DNA of 22,533 bases, taken from the IMG/VR virus record IMGVR_UViG_3300011187_000064, positions 1 through 22,533 of that record. One strand, written 5' to 3'. This stretch comes from a virus. Positions 14,672 to 22,533 of the stretch are shown here, piece by piece. The notes beneath the pieces are model-generated. The model was not told the origin of the DNA, did no database searches, and was given only the letters and a program-made list of their open reading frames with translations. The first letter of the stretch is position 1; each line of letters starts with the position of its first letter. Made by a program: the position numbers and the translations under genes.

Positions 14672-16419
14672 TGAGCATTGTTTCAATAAATACGAATCAA
14701 AGATATCTGCTTAATGGGATTGAGTTCAATGCACCTATAGAATGGCAAGAGGCAGTAATATCAGCGACCTATGAAAATGATTCAGTACAGCCTCAGATAA
14801 GCTCTGAGACTTTTACTTTTTCAAATGAGGCAAGGCAATATATTTTAGACTGGATTAATGAGGACAAAATATTTGAAGGACTACCATTTACATTAACTTT
14901 ATTCAACAATAGTAATCAATCAGTATCATTTAACTCAGTAATAGATTTTACATTAGGCTATAGAGATTTGCCAGATGATGGAAAGATAGAGGTTAATACA
15001 ACAAATGCATTCGGATTAGACAACTTTTTTGCACAAATAGAGGCTCTTACCTATGGCTACCTAGAAAGTATAGGAGTAATAAAAGGTTCAGATTACATCG
15101 ATATTCCCTATGTTGTGGAGAAGCCTTTTAATTTATTAGAGATTGTATCTACTTCAATTGTTATTTATCTAATGGTTAAGGAGGTCGCTGAGAGCGTTAA
15201 AAGGATAGCTGATAACATTGCTACTATTTCTGGAATAGCAGCAGCAGGAATTACTGGAAGCGTTGGAGCACTTATTTACGCTGCTGCTACATTGATATTA
15301 AATTTAATTTATACTACAGCATTAATAATAGCTATAGTAGACCTAACAAATACTTTAATAAGCAGCTTTTTAACGCTTAAGAGAGATCATAAAGCTTTAA
15401 ACCTTAGAAGAGCCTTAGAGATTGTTTGCAGTTATTACGGCTATGGGTTTGAGACTTCTGTTAGTGAGTTTAGCAATGTTGCTTACATTCCATCAAATCA
15501 AGAGGTAGATGGAAAGGATAAGCTAGGATTTATTAAGTTTCCAAAAGGAACTCAAAAAGGAATTCCAAACTCTGGAGATAATGGATATGTATGCTCTGAG
15601 ATGTTTGAGAGAGCTAAGCAGTTATGTGATGGAAGGTATGCTATAATTAATAACGTAGTCCAACTGAGGCCAAAGGATGATCCATTCTGGATTAAGAACA
15701 GCACATTTGAAATGAAGCCAGTTCTAATTGAGCAAAAGACTTTTAATATGGACGAATTAGAATCTACAAAGCTTTTAAAGTTCTCTGTTGATGTAAATGA
15801 TGAATATACAATAGATAATTACTTAGGAACTTCCATTGAAGTCAAAACGGATGTGATCAATATAGGAAATCAAAGAAACAATACTTTAAAAGGACTATTG
15901 GAAGTTGACTTTGGATTAGCATTAGGTAGCAGAAAAAACGAATTAACTCCGTTTGAGAACCTTTTAAAAAGCTTGGCTTCTGTAGTAGATAACACTACAG
16001 GAATTCTAGGAGGAGGAACAAGATTTGAAAACAAAATAAAGGATAGAGTAGGAGTAATGAAGCAGAGCCAAAACTGGCATTCAATACCTAAGCTAGTTTA
16101 TGTTAACGGTGGAATAATACCAAACAATCAAAGAAATCTATTCAGCGCTCCAGTATTATATAATAAATATTATCAAGAGCAGTCATTTGTAACTAAAAAC
16201 TTTAGAGGCCAAAAGGCAATTTATAGAGATGTCACTATTCCTTTTGGTTTGGAAGATTACAAGAAGCTTATAAACAATAGTTACTTCATATTCCAAGGTA
16301 GTGAAGCAAAAATCATTAGTTTTGAATGGACAATGGGGAGTGATACAGCTACTGTAGACTTTTGGGTACGTGAAGTCTACACTAAAAACTTAAAGGAGAC
16401 TCAAATAATACAGTCATGA
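14671..16419 (+). CDS. distal tail / baseplate protein with hydrophobic insert
   Basis: A 582-residue protein directly after the tape measure gene, where distal tail or baseplate hub proteins are encoded. The N-terminal 130 residues look like a beta-rich tail domain (YLLNGIEFNAPIEWQEAVIS, FEGLPFTLTLFN). Residues about 183-235 are strongly hydrophobic, with GIAAAGITGSVGALIYAAAT and LILNLIYTTALIIAIVDL, which could span a membrane twice. The C-terminal half (about 250-582) is again tail-like and includes FEMKPVLIEQKTFNMDELES and KAIYRDVTIPFGLEDYKKLI. I recall similar hydrophobic inserts in Bacteroidota phage tail proteins but know no proven role. Insertion into the host membrane during ejection is an inference. 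The stop overlaps the next gene (ATGA at 16416-16419). Confidence 0.75.
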   Translation: MSIVSINTNQRYLLNGIEFNAPIEWQEAVISATYENDSVQPQISSETFTFSNEARQYILDWINEDKIFEGLPFTLTLFNNSNQSVSFNSVIDFTLGYRDLPDDGKIEVNTTNAFGLDNFFAQIEALTYGYLESIGVIKGSDYIDIPYVVEKPFNLLEIVSTSIVIYLMVKEVAESVKRIADNIATISGIAAAGITGSVGALIYAAATLILNLIYTTALIIAIVDLTNTLISSFLTLKRDHKALNLRRALEIVCSYYGYGFETSVSEFSNVAYIPSNQEVDGKDKLGFIKFPKGTQKGIPNSGDNGYVCSEMFERAKQLCDGRYAIINNVVQLRPKDDPFWIKNSTFEMKPVLIEQKTFNMDELESTKLLKFSVDVNDEYTIDNYLGTSIEVKTDVINIGNQRNNTLKGLLEVDFGLALGSRKNELTPFENLLKSLASVVDNTTGILGGGTRFENKIKDRVGVMKQSQNWHSIPKLVYVNGGIIPNNQRNLFSAPVLYNKYYQEQSFVTKNFRGQKAIYRDVTIPFGLEDYKKLINNSYFIFQGSEAKIISFEWTMGSDTATVDFWVREVYTKNLKETQIIQS

Positions 16420-16616
16420 AGGAATCAATAGATGGATTAAAGAAAATGCTTAAGACTGCTACTGATTTAGCTAAGCAGCAAGAAAGATTAGCAGATGATA
16501 AAATTAATGAGTTCAAAGACGAAAAAGAGAAAGAAAAATATAAATCACTATTAAGCAGGGCAAAAAAGGGAGAGTTAACAGTAGAACAACTTATAAAAGA
16601 AATCAATGGAAATTAA
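16416..16616 (+). CDS. small helical tail-region protein, 66 residues
   Basis: ATG 16416 overlaps the previous stop and TGA lies at 16614-16616, so it is coupled on both sides: the next gene starts at 16606. The protein is highly charged and almost entirely helical, with LKKMLKTATDLAKQQERLAD and EKEKYKSLLSRAKKGELTVE, ending QLIKEINGN. It could be a small coiled-coil linker or assembly factor in the tail tip. No family recognised. Overlaps on both ends and phage-like codon use argue that it is real. Confidence 0.65.
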   Translation: MKESIDGLKKMLKTATDLAKQQERLADDKINEFKDEKEKEKYKSLLSRAKKGELTVEQLIKEINGN

Positions 16617-19170
16617 GATAAGAGAACAAAAGTTTTTATCTGAGATCATTAATAGTGAGAGTCTTAACAGCTTTGCTTTTCTGAACTTTACTACTAATCT
16701 TGCCGCAAATGTAATGGACCGAATTAAGGTTGAAACTACAATTGGATTAAGCGTTGGATTTGTAGAGTATCAAGGTCCAGAAGATAACTTAGATTGGCTT
16801 GTTATCTTTGGCGGGCAAGATGGAGACATACTGACAGTAACTAGAACTGATGATGGGAGCTTTATTGAAGAGGGATTTTTGCCAGAGGATAATATAGACG
16901 TAGGATTTTTATTAAGACACATAATTGTTCCAGGTGCAATAAGCTTAACTAAGTACCAAGATAAAAGAGTTATAAGTGTAACTGAGAATGTAATAGAGAT
17001 CGACATGAATGGGGTAACAGGCGTACCAATAGTATTCTCTATAAAAGGGATATCAATGTTCTTATCTGGAAGTATTGAAGCTCTTATCTATGACTATGGA
17101 ATTATTGAAAATGATGACAACTTTAGCACTATAAGCCAAGTAAGCCAAAGCAACGCATCCTACTATACTGGAGGCATAAACATTCCTAGTCAAGTTAAGA
17201 AGGATATGCTACCAAGAGGAGATAATCGGGCATGGATTAGTGGAGAGGCGTCAATTGAGTACGATGGGAGAGTTACAGATGTTGATTTCCCTACGTCATT
17301 TAACTATAATAATCTTTTACTGTTCAAGATAACTCACGTTTTTATAGTTAACCCATACTATCTACAAGGGCAATTAACAAATCTCCAGAACTTAATACCT
17401 CCAGAAGATTATGAAGGAGATGCATCTTATAAGTATGTTTTCAATGCACAATTTAGAAGAGACTTAAGCAATCCTAATAGCTCATTTGAGATAAGACAGG
17501 ATGATAATTTAGGTTCAGTATCGTGGTTTAATGAGTCATTTAATGGTTTTAACAGCATTTATAAAATAAACTCTTTAAAGTATTCTGCTGTTAATGGAGG
17601 CAATGAAACAGATGGATTGCTATTCAGCGAACAAACTAAGGTAGAAATTGAAATAGAAAACACTGAGCAAGACTTTAACTTTCTTTTTTATGAGTTCATT
17701 CCTTACTTCTCCTTTTTGCCAGATGAGGATGCGTATCAAAACACTACAGAAAAGAACTTACAGGAGAATTTTATGTATGATAGCATCCAAGTAGGAGCTA
17801 ACAGAATAAGCGGTAATAAGTCTCCGTTTTCTGTAAATGATATTATTAAGTCTGCAAAAAGCACATTCGTAAGTGCAAGAGTTCAAAAAATTGAAATAGT
17901 ATTAGAATTTACAACCGAACAAAAAGAGAGAATAGTAGCAAAAAGGGAAGCTGGAGAAGCTTTTTATTTGTTGGCAGTTCAAATAGGGAGTGGAGATGAG
18001 AAAGCAGGGAATTCATCAAGAGCGACACTACTTGTTGATGTTAGTGAGTTCGACGATTCCCCAGATATTGAAGGATTAGCGCAAGTAAATAATTTTTATA
18101 TGTACCCATACCCAGACACTTTGAGCCTAGGATCTGGATATACAGATTTGAAAGCTTGGAATGAGGATGGAATATTCGCCACTTTTGATTATGTAGCATT
18201 TACTTTTTTAGAAGCTTTCATAAATAGTTTAAACTTTTCATTGGTTGCATACAATGAAGCTACAGAGGAGTTTTTCGTATTAGACACTTATAGCTTAGAC
18301 CTTTCTAATAGTGTAGTAGTGGATGGAATCCAAGAGATATATGTGAATAAACAGAGAGCCTATCCTTTAGATTCTAATGATGATTTTTTACAAATCAAAG
18401 TCAACTATGATAAAGAGCTTTCAGAGTTTATTCCTGATCCACTTGATCCTATTTCTCCAACGACGTATAAGTGTGTTTATGCTCAGAAAATATCCTGGCA
18501 AGATTGGATTGAAAACTTAGATGTTCCTCCTGTTTTCTTGGATGAAAATAAGCCAAATGGCAATAGAAATTTAAAGGCTAGTAATTACAGCTTAAAGGAA
18601 GGATATACGATAAGATTAGCAGTGCAAGCTAACATTTTTGGAACTGATTTTAATGCATCGAGGTCTGGGAATACTGACTACTTGCATTTATCCCCTGCTA
18701 TTGATGTTTATGATTACGGAGAAGACGAAAATGAAACGCCAGAATGGAGTGCAGAAATAAATACTTTTAGAGCTTTAAACAATGAAAATTTAGATGGAGC
18801 TGTGTTGTCTGGAGAAGATACAATCTTCCAAGTTGTTTGGACCAATAAGAATGGATCAATCACTAGCCTAGATGATATATTTGCAATCAATAGAATTGAA
18901 GAAACAAATCAACAGGGGTTCCAGATATTTGAATTAGGTACTAGAGAAAATAGCGATGTTGTTCAAATTCTAAAACCTCTTGACGGGGAAACGCTACTAA
19001 AAACAGAGCTAGTAAGCGGTAAGGTAGTAGCTACTTGTTTAATTAATGGAGATAGCATTGATGCAGGGAAAGGCTATAATATATCTGCAAGGATTGGAAC
19101 TAAACAAGAAATAAATCCAACTCCAGGAGAGGATGGATTTGATTATGCACTTGATACACCTATGAACTAA
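16606..19170 (+). CDS. large tail-tip structural protein, unknown family
   Basis: An 854-residue, acidic, beta-rich protein whose start overlaps the preceding gene by 11 bases. Its N-terminal section (IKIREQKFLSEIINSESLNS, then DWLVIFGGQDGDILTVTRTD) and its many Asp/Asn-rich strands suggest repeated beta-sandwich domains. The middle carries WISGEASIEYDGRVTDVDFP and the C-terminus KISWQDWIENLDVPPVFLDE and TIFQVVWTNKNGSITSLDDI. No enzyme motif, signal peptide or membrane helix is seen. Place in the operon after the baseplate candidate suggests a baseplate periphery, tail-tip or host-contact protein. The stop overlaps the next ATG by one base. Confidence 0.7.
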   Translation: MEIKIREQKFLSEIINSESLNSFAFLNFTTNLAANVMDRIKVETTIGLSVGFVEYQGPEDNLDWLVIFGGQDGDILTVTRTDDGSFIEEGFLPEDNIDVGFLLRHIIVPGAISLTKYQDKRVISVTENVIEIDMNGVTGVPIVFSIKGISMFLSGSIEALIYDYGIIENDDNFSTISQVSQSNASYYTGGINIPSQVKKDMLPRGDNRAWISGEASIEYDGRVTDVDFPTSFNYNNLLLFKITHVFIVNPYYLQGQLTNLQNLIPPEDYEGDASYKYVFNAQFRRDLSNPNSSFEIRQDDNLGSVSWFNESFNGFNSIYKINSLKYSAVNGGNETDGLLFSEQTKVEIEIENTEQDFNFLFYEFIPYFSFLPDEDAYQNTTEKNLQENFMYDSIQVGANRISGNKSPFSVNDIIKSAKSTFVSARVQKIEIVLEFTTEQKERIVAKREAGEAFYLLAVQIGSGDEKAGNSSRATLLVDVSEFDDSPDIEGLAQVNNFYMYPYPDTLSLGSGYTDLKAWNEDGIFATFDYVAFTFLEAFINSLNFSLVAYNEATEEFFVLDTYSLDLSNSVVVDGIQEIYVNKQRAYPLDSNDDFLQIKVNYDKELSEFIPDPLDPISPTTYKCVYAQKISWQDWIENLDVPPVFLDENKPNGNRNLKASNYSLKEGYTIRLAVQANIFGTDFNASRSGNTDYLHLSPAIDVYDYGEDENETPEWSAEINTFRALNNENLDGAVLSGEDTIFQVVWTNKNGSITSLDDIFAINRIEETNQQGFQIFELGTRENSDVVQILKPLDGETLLKTELVSGKVVATCLINGDSIDAGKGYNISARIGTKQEINPTPGEDGFDYALDTPMN

Positions 19171-20090
19171 TGATAATTGAACAAATACCAAACATAAAAC
19201 CATATCCATTTAATGGACAGGCAGTAAAACAGCTAGGGGAGATTGTTCCTATAATAGTTCCAGATGCAGAAAATGAGATTTGTATTTGTGATTACATAAC
19301 TTGTCAATATCAAGAGAATGTATTTAGGTCTGCTGATGGACTAGATTACAAGAACGATAAAAGCGAGTTTTTATTTAAAAGATTGGTAACAGGAGACAGC
19401 ATAATAATGAAACTATTAAAGAATAATGTAGAAGTAGCTACTCTTGATGATGATGCACTGGGGGAATTATTTGATGGCTTTACTAGTGGAAGTAGTGAAC
19501 AGGAGAAATACGTTGGATTTGTTATTGATTGGAATGCTGTTTACTTAGCAGAGGGAGCAGGAATATATAGCTTAGAAGCGGATTTAAACATTTTAGGAAC
19601 TACAAGCACTTACACATCAAGAGAGTTTAAGCTGCAAACTTATAGCGACTTAGCAGCGGATAATACTGTGAAGATTGAATCGGTACAAAATGGAAACATT
19701 ATAGGGAGCGAGTTTGATTTTACTGGATTGAATTGGAGACAGTACTTAAGGATTCCTGGAAGGTTTGGCAATCCGACACCAGAATATGAGACAGAAAGGT
19801 ATCAAGACACAAACTACAACTTCAAGCAGATCAAGGACACAATGAGCCGAGTATGGGATTTAAATACAAAGTTATTGCCTTGGGAAGTGGCTAATAAGTT
19901 AGTATATAATAAGGTACTAGCTAATGAAATTTACATTACTGACTACTCAATAAAGGCTGAGAGTGTTTGGAGGAGAATAAGAGTAAGATTAAGCGAGATA
20001 GAAAAGCCTCCTTTATTCAATACATTTGATAAAAGATATCTGCTTAAATTTGTTGACAATAAAAACATTTATCAAAAAAGAAATTTTTAA
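19170..20090 (+). CDS. tail-tip protein, unknown family
   Basis: A 306-residue protein starting at an ATG that overlaps the previous stop by one base. It begins MIIEQIPNIKPYPFNGQAVK and has a CICDYITCQYQ segment near 53-63 with three Cys. The middle VGFVIDWNAVYLAEGAGIYS and STYTSREFKLQTYSDLAADN look beta-rich, and the end runs into VWRRIRVRLSEIEKPPLFNT. It looks like a structural tail component. I see no catalytic motif and do not recognise a named family. It lies between two large tail proteins, so a tail-fibre adaptor or baseplate part is plausible. Confidence 0.65.
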   Translation: MIIEQIPNIKPYPFNGQAVKQLGEIVPIIVPDAENEICICDYITCQYQENVFRSADGLDYKNDKSEFLFKRLVTGDSIIMKLLKNNVEVATLDDDALGELFDGFTSGSSEQEKYVGFVIDWNAVYLAEGAGIYSLEADLNILGTTSTYTSREFKLQTYSDLAADNTVKIESVQNGNIIGSEFDFTGLNWRQYLRIPGRFGNPTPEYETERYQDTNYNFKQIKDTMSRVWDLNTKLLPWEVANKLVYNKVLANEIYITDYSIKAESVWRRIRVRLSEIEKPPLFNTFDKRYLLKFVDNKNIYQKRNF

Positions 20091-20093
20091 ATC

Positions 20094-21596
20094 ATGGCAG
20101 CACCAAAAATAACATACGCAGACAAAGTACAGTCTCAAGCCTCATTACTTCCAACCAATGAGCTATTTAGATTTCTTGATGCTAATGAGGCTAAAACAGT
20201 TGTTAATGCCCTAGCTGATTTAATTGATGAAATTGATTTAGAATTGCAGGATGATGTTGTTTTAAAAATTGATATAAATAATAATTCTACGACTGTAGGA
20301 CTGTGGGAGGCTCAAAAGATAATAGCAGAGCTAGCAACTAAAGCCGACAAAGGAGCGCCATCAACAGGAGATAAAGATGAGTATGTACCAGGAGATAGTT
20401 ATGTAGTTGCTGATAACATCATTTTTAGAATCATTAATGAAAGTGTAAACTTTTACAAAGTGGTTCAAAACTTTACTGCATCCAATACTGGAAATGTAGA
20501 AGCAGATATTGCGATTGACATTGGAGCAGGAAATATTCAGCAAGAGGTTGTAAGAGGTACTATCATTCCAATTTATGAAGCAGGACTTTATGAGGAGGGA
20601 GCAACGGTTTATGATACAACTAGACTAGGAATAGCGAGAGCCAATAAAGAAACTACAGCAGATGTAAGTGATACAGATGATTGGGATTTGATTTCTTTCT
20701 CCCCTTTTTTAACTGATGGTAGCTTATGGATTGGAGATGAGAATGGAGTAAGAAAGGAAATTGTAACTAATGAGCTATATGTTAGGAACTTGGGAGATGT
20801 GTTTGTGGATGAAGCCTACATGACAGCAAATTACCCAGGCGATAAACTAGGACAAAAGACGGTTACAAATTATCAGGTAGCAGAGAGAACTTTAAACGGT
20901 TGGTTAATCACTCAAATAGGAGCGAATTTATCTGGATGGGCTGATTATGTAGATACAAGGTATACAGTTGGAAGTCCATACTCATTAGCTGATGCTGCAA
21001 CAGTAGTATTTCCTATAAACACGGGAACGATAGTAGATTCACAAAAGCCTTTAGACATAAACACGATGTTCTATTCAGCTAAGTTAACTCTCGATGATGC
21101 TAGTGTATTTGAAATAGGAGACACATTAACAGGGGCAACAAGTGGAGCGACAGGAGAAATAGCAGACATACTATCTAATGATGTTTTTATAGTTAATGTA
21201 AGTAATACACCGTTTCAAAATGCTGAGGAAGTAGAAGCACAAGATGCAGCAACAGCAAACACTACTGCAATTGATTTAGAGCCTGCAATAACAGGAAGGA
21301 ATGGAGATGGATTAGCTATTACGATTGAATTTAAAGTTAAGCCAGATGGAGCAGGAGCAAATCCTAGAGTAAAATCAAGCATTGATATTGTAGGGGGGAT
21401 AGGGTTAATATATGAGAGAGAATTTACTTTATCGAAAGGTAACGGAGTAGAGCATTTTTACATTAGCTCTTTTACAGCTTACACTCTAGATACATGGGAA
21501 GCAAACGGGGGAAAAATAACACTAGAGGCAATAAATGAAGACCTATTAATTTATGATTTTAGATTAATATTAACCAGAACTCACAAAGGAAGATAG
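20094..21596 (+). CDS. tail fibre or tail-tip protein
   Basis: A 500-residue protein starting MAAPKITYADKVQSQASLLP. The first 90 residues are helical (NELFRFLDANEAKTVVNALA) and may trimerise or attach to the tail. A beta-rich body follows. Near residue 340-355 the Gly/Thr/Ala segment GDTLTGATSGATGEIADI matches a short repeat-like module I recall from many phage tail and fibre proteins. The C-terminal part from about 400 (DGLAITIEFKVKPDG to YDFRLILTRTHKGR) looks like a compact beta domain of the carbohydrate- or receptor-binding kind, but without a motif that proves it. No depolymerase signature is visible. The gene is three bases after the preceding stop. Confidence 0.65.
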   Translation: MAAPKITYADKVQSQASLLPTNELFRFLDANEAKTVVNALADLIDEIDLELQDDVVLKIDINNNSTTVGLWEAQKIIAELATKADKGAPSTGDKDEYVPGDSYVVADNIIFRIINESVNFYKVVQNFTASNTGNVEADIAIDIGAGNIQQEVVRGTIIPIYEAGLYEEGATVYDTTRLGIARANKETTADVSDTDDWDLISFSPFLTDGSLWIGDENGVRKEIVTNELYVRNLGDVFVDEAYMTANYPGDKLGQKTVTNYQVAERTLNGWLITQIGANLSGWADYVDTRYTVGSPYSLADAATVVFPINTGTIVDSQKPLDINTMFYSAKLTLDDASVFEIGDTLTGATSGATGEIADILSNDVFIVNVSNTPFQNAEEVEAQDAATANTTAIDLEPAITGRNGDGLAITIEFKVKPDGAGANPRVKSSIDIVGGIGLIYEREFTLSKGNGVEHFYISSFTAYTLDTWEANGGKITLEAINEDLLIYDFRLILTRTHKGR

Positions 21597-21597
21597 A

Positions 21598-22533
21598 ATG
21601 AATCTAATAGGAGATACAAAATATGAAAGCATCTTTTATGAAGATGATGCCTTAACATATTCATCTATATATATGGATGCTAGAAACGGCGTTGCATATA
21701 GGTTATTAAAAGTAAATACACAAGGACCGCTGCAACCTCTAGAATTTGAGCAATATGATTTAGAGGGCAACCTACTTTCAACTTTTAGTCCAACTGGTTT
21801 TAATTGGCAACAAAGGAATTGCTTAGCCTACTTTGATGTAGAAAGTCAAACAATAGTTCACGAGGTGCAAGTATTAGATTCGGAGTTCATAAATCAACAA
21901 AGCGCAGGAACATCTGTTGTATGTATAGTTGTTATAGATATTAATAAAGATGATTTTGCTAATTCTGAATTTTTCTTAATAAACAAACAAACTAGTTCAG
22001 TTCAAACATCTCCGCCATACGGAAATCCAGAGCAAAATACTGCATGGAGGTTTGACGGAATAAATAAAAGGTTAGGTGAAATATATTATTCTTTTGGAGG
22101 AAATAAAACAAAAATATCGTGGGGTATAGTAAAATATGATAGGGCCAATGTAATTGACAACCTAAACATGGTTTCTAGGGTTTGGGGAAATTATTTTAGA
22201 ACAAGTAACCCTAACTTGTTTTATAATATGAGGTCTATTGGTACTTCGATGAACTATGAAGAAAAAACAGCGGTAGTTGCGGCAGAACCTTATGTTATAA
22301 GAATAAATTATGATGATGGTAGCTATTTAGTAAATAATATAGACACCAAGACAGCTTATACAAGGCAAAGACAATTAGTAAAAGGCAAAAATATAGTTGA
22401 AGTCTTTGCTACAGGAAACTCGAAAGTATACATATTTGATGAGGATTTAAACGTCATTGACGAATCTGATTGGGACTACGAAAATCCCATCTACTTTAAA
22501 CAAGATGACCCTAGTGCTTACGTTTCAAACCCA
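21598..22533 (+). CDS. tail-region protein, N-terminal 312 residues (partial)
   Basis: ATG 21598 follows the preceding stop by one base, and the frame is open to the end of the window without a stop, giving at least 312 residues. The protein begins MNLIGDTKYESIFYEDDALT and continues with strand-rich, aromatic sequence such as NGVAYRLLKVNTQGPLQPLE and PENTAWRFDGINKRLGEIYY (the latter written without the intervening PEQ and GNP residues), then KISWGIVKYDRANVIDNLNM. No signal peptide or enzyme motif is visible. Its position at the end of the tail-tip genes suggests another host-contact or fibre protein. The C-terminus, which would show its class, is beyond the window. Confidence 0.7.
   Translation, partial: MNLIGDTKYESIFYEDDALTYSSIYMDARNGVAYRLLKVNTQGPLQPLEFEQYDLEGNLLSTFSPTGFNWQQRNCLAYFDVESQTIVHEVQVLDSEFINQQSAGTSVVCIVVIDINKDDFANSEFFLINKQTSSVQTSPPYGNPEQNTAWRFDGINKRLGEIYYSFGGNKTKISWGIVKYDRANVIDNLNMVSRVWGNYFRTSNPNLFYNMRSIGTSMNYEEKTAVVAAEPYVIRINYDDGSYLVNNIDTKTAYTRQRQLVKGKNIVEVFATGNSKVYIFDEDLNVIDESDWDYENPIYFKQDDPSAYVSNP

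Noticed and set aside
1-22533. CRISPR arrays, tRNA genes, insertion sequences or integrase
   Set aside because: No regular direct repeats with spacers, no tRNA-like cloverleaf in the short gaps, and no transposase or integrase motifs were seen. All gaps between genes are under about 130 bases.

Overview
The window is the packaging, head and tail module of an AT-rich tailed phage or prophage, read entirely on the + strand. The host is probably a member of the Bacteroidota. The grounds are weak or absent Shine-Dalgarno sites, promoter-like sites of the TTTG-N20-TAnnTTTG type, and head and tail proteins that resemble, from memory, those of Bacteroidota siphophages. There is a tail tube and a 1003-residue tape measure but no sheath gene, so a long non-contractile tail is likely. 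No integrase, replication, lysis or tRNA gene is visible, so virulent and temperate lifestyles cannot be told apart.

Layout. Positions 1-71 hold the end of an upstream gene. The small terminase (196-636) and large terminase (713-2128) follow, then an unknown 102-residue protein (2202-2510). Next comes an insertion-rich island (2507-4171). It holds a 5' remnant of a cytosine-5 DNA methyltransferase gene, a free-standing HNH endonuclease with its own consensus promoter, and a second, nearly full methyltransferase reading frame. The HK97-type head genes come next: portal (4196-5497), prohead protease (5472-6332) and major capsid protein (6344-7870), closed by a hairpin terminator. Connector and tail-completion candidates (7941-9601), the tail tube (9619-10548) and a small 58-residue gene lead to a second terminator at 10753-10784. 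Beyond it are two short genes, the tape measure (11660-14671) and a run of large tail-tip, baseplate or fibre proteins (14671 to the window end). The last of these is cut by the window edge.

The most striking region is 3032-4171. One + frame encodes cytosine methyltransferase motifs I, IV, VI, VIII and the C-terminal motifs. It is broken by an in-frame TAA exactly between GGFP and the catalytic PCQ. A second + frame, shifted by +1 and nested inside, is open for 303 codons. It encodes a protein with four LPTP repeats and a C-terminal MGFPPNWTELPF motif. The six extra bases that stop the methyltransferase only add Leu-Asn to the nested protein. This looks like overprinting in which the nested gene has been kept while the methyltransferase frame has been interrupted. 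The rest is a compact structural operon with many ATGA-type or short overlaps, consistent with coupled translation.
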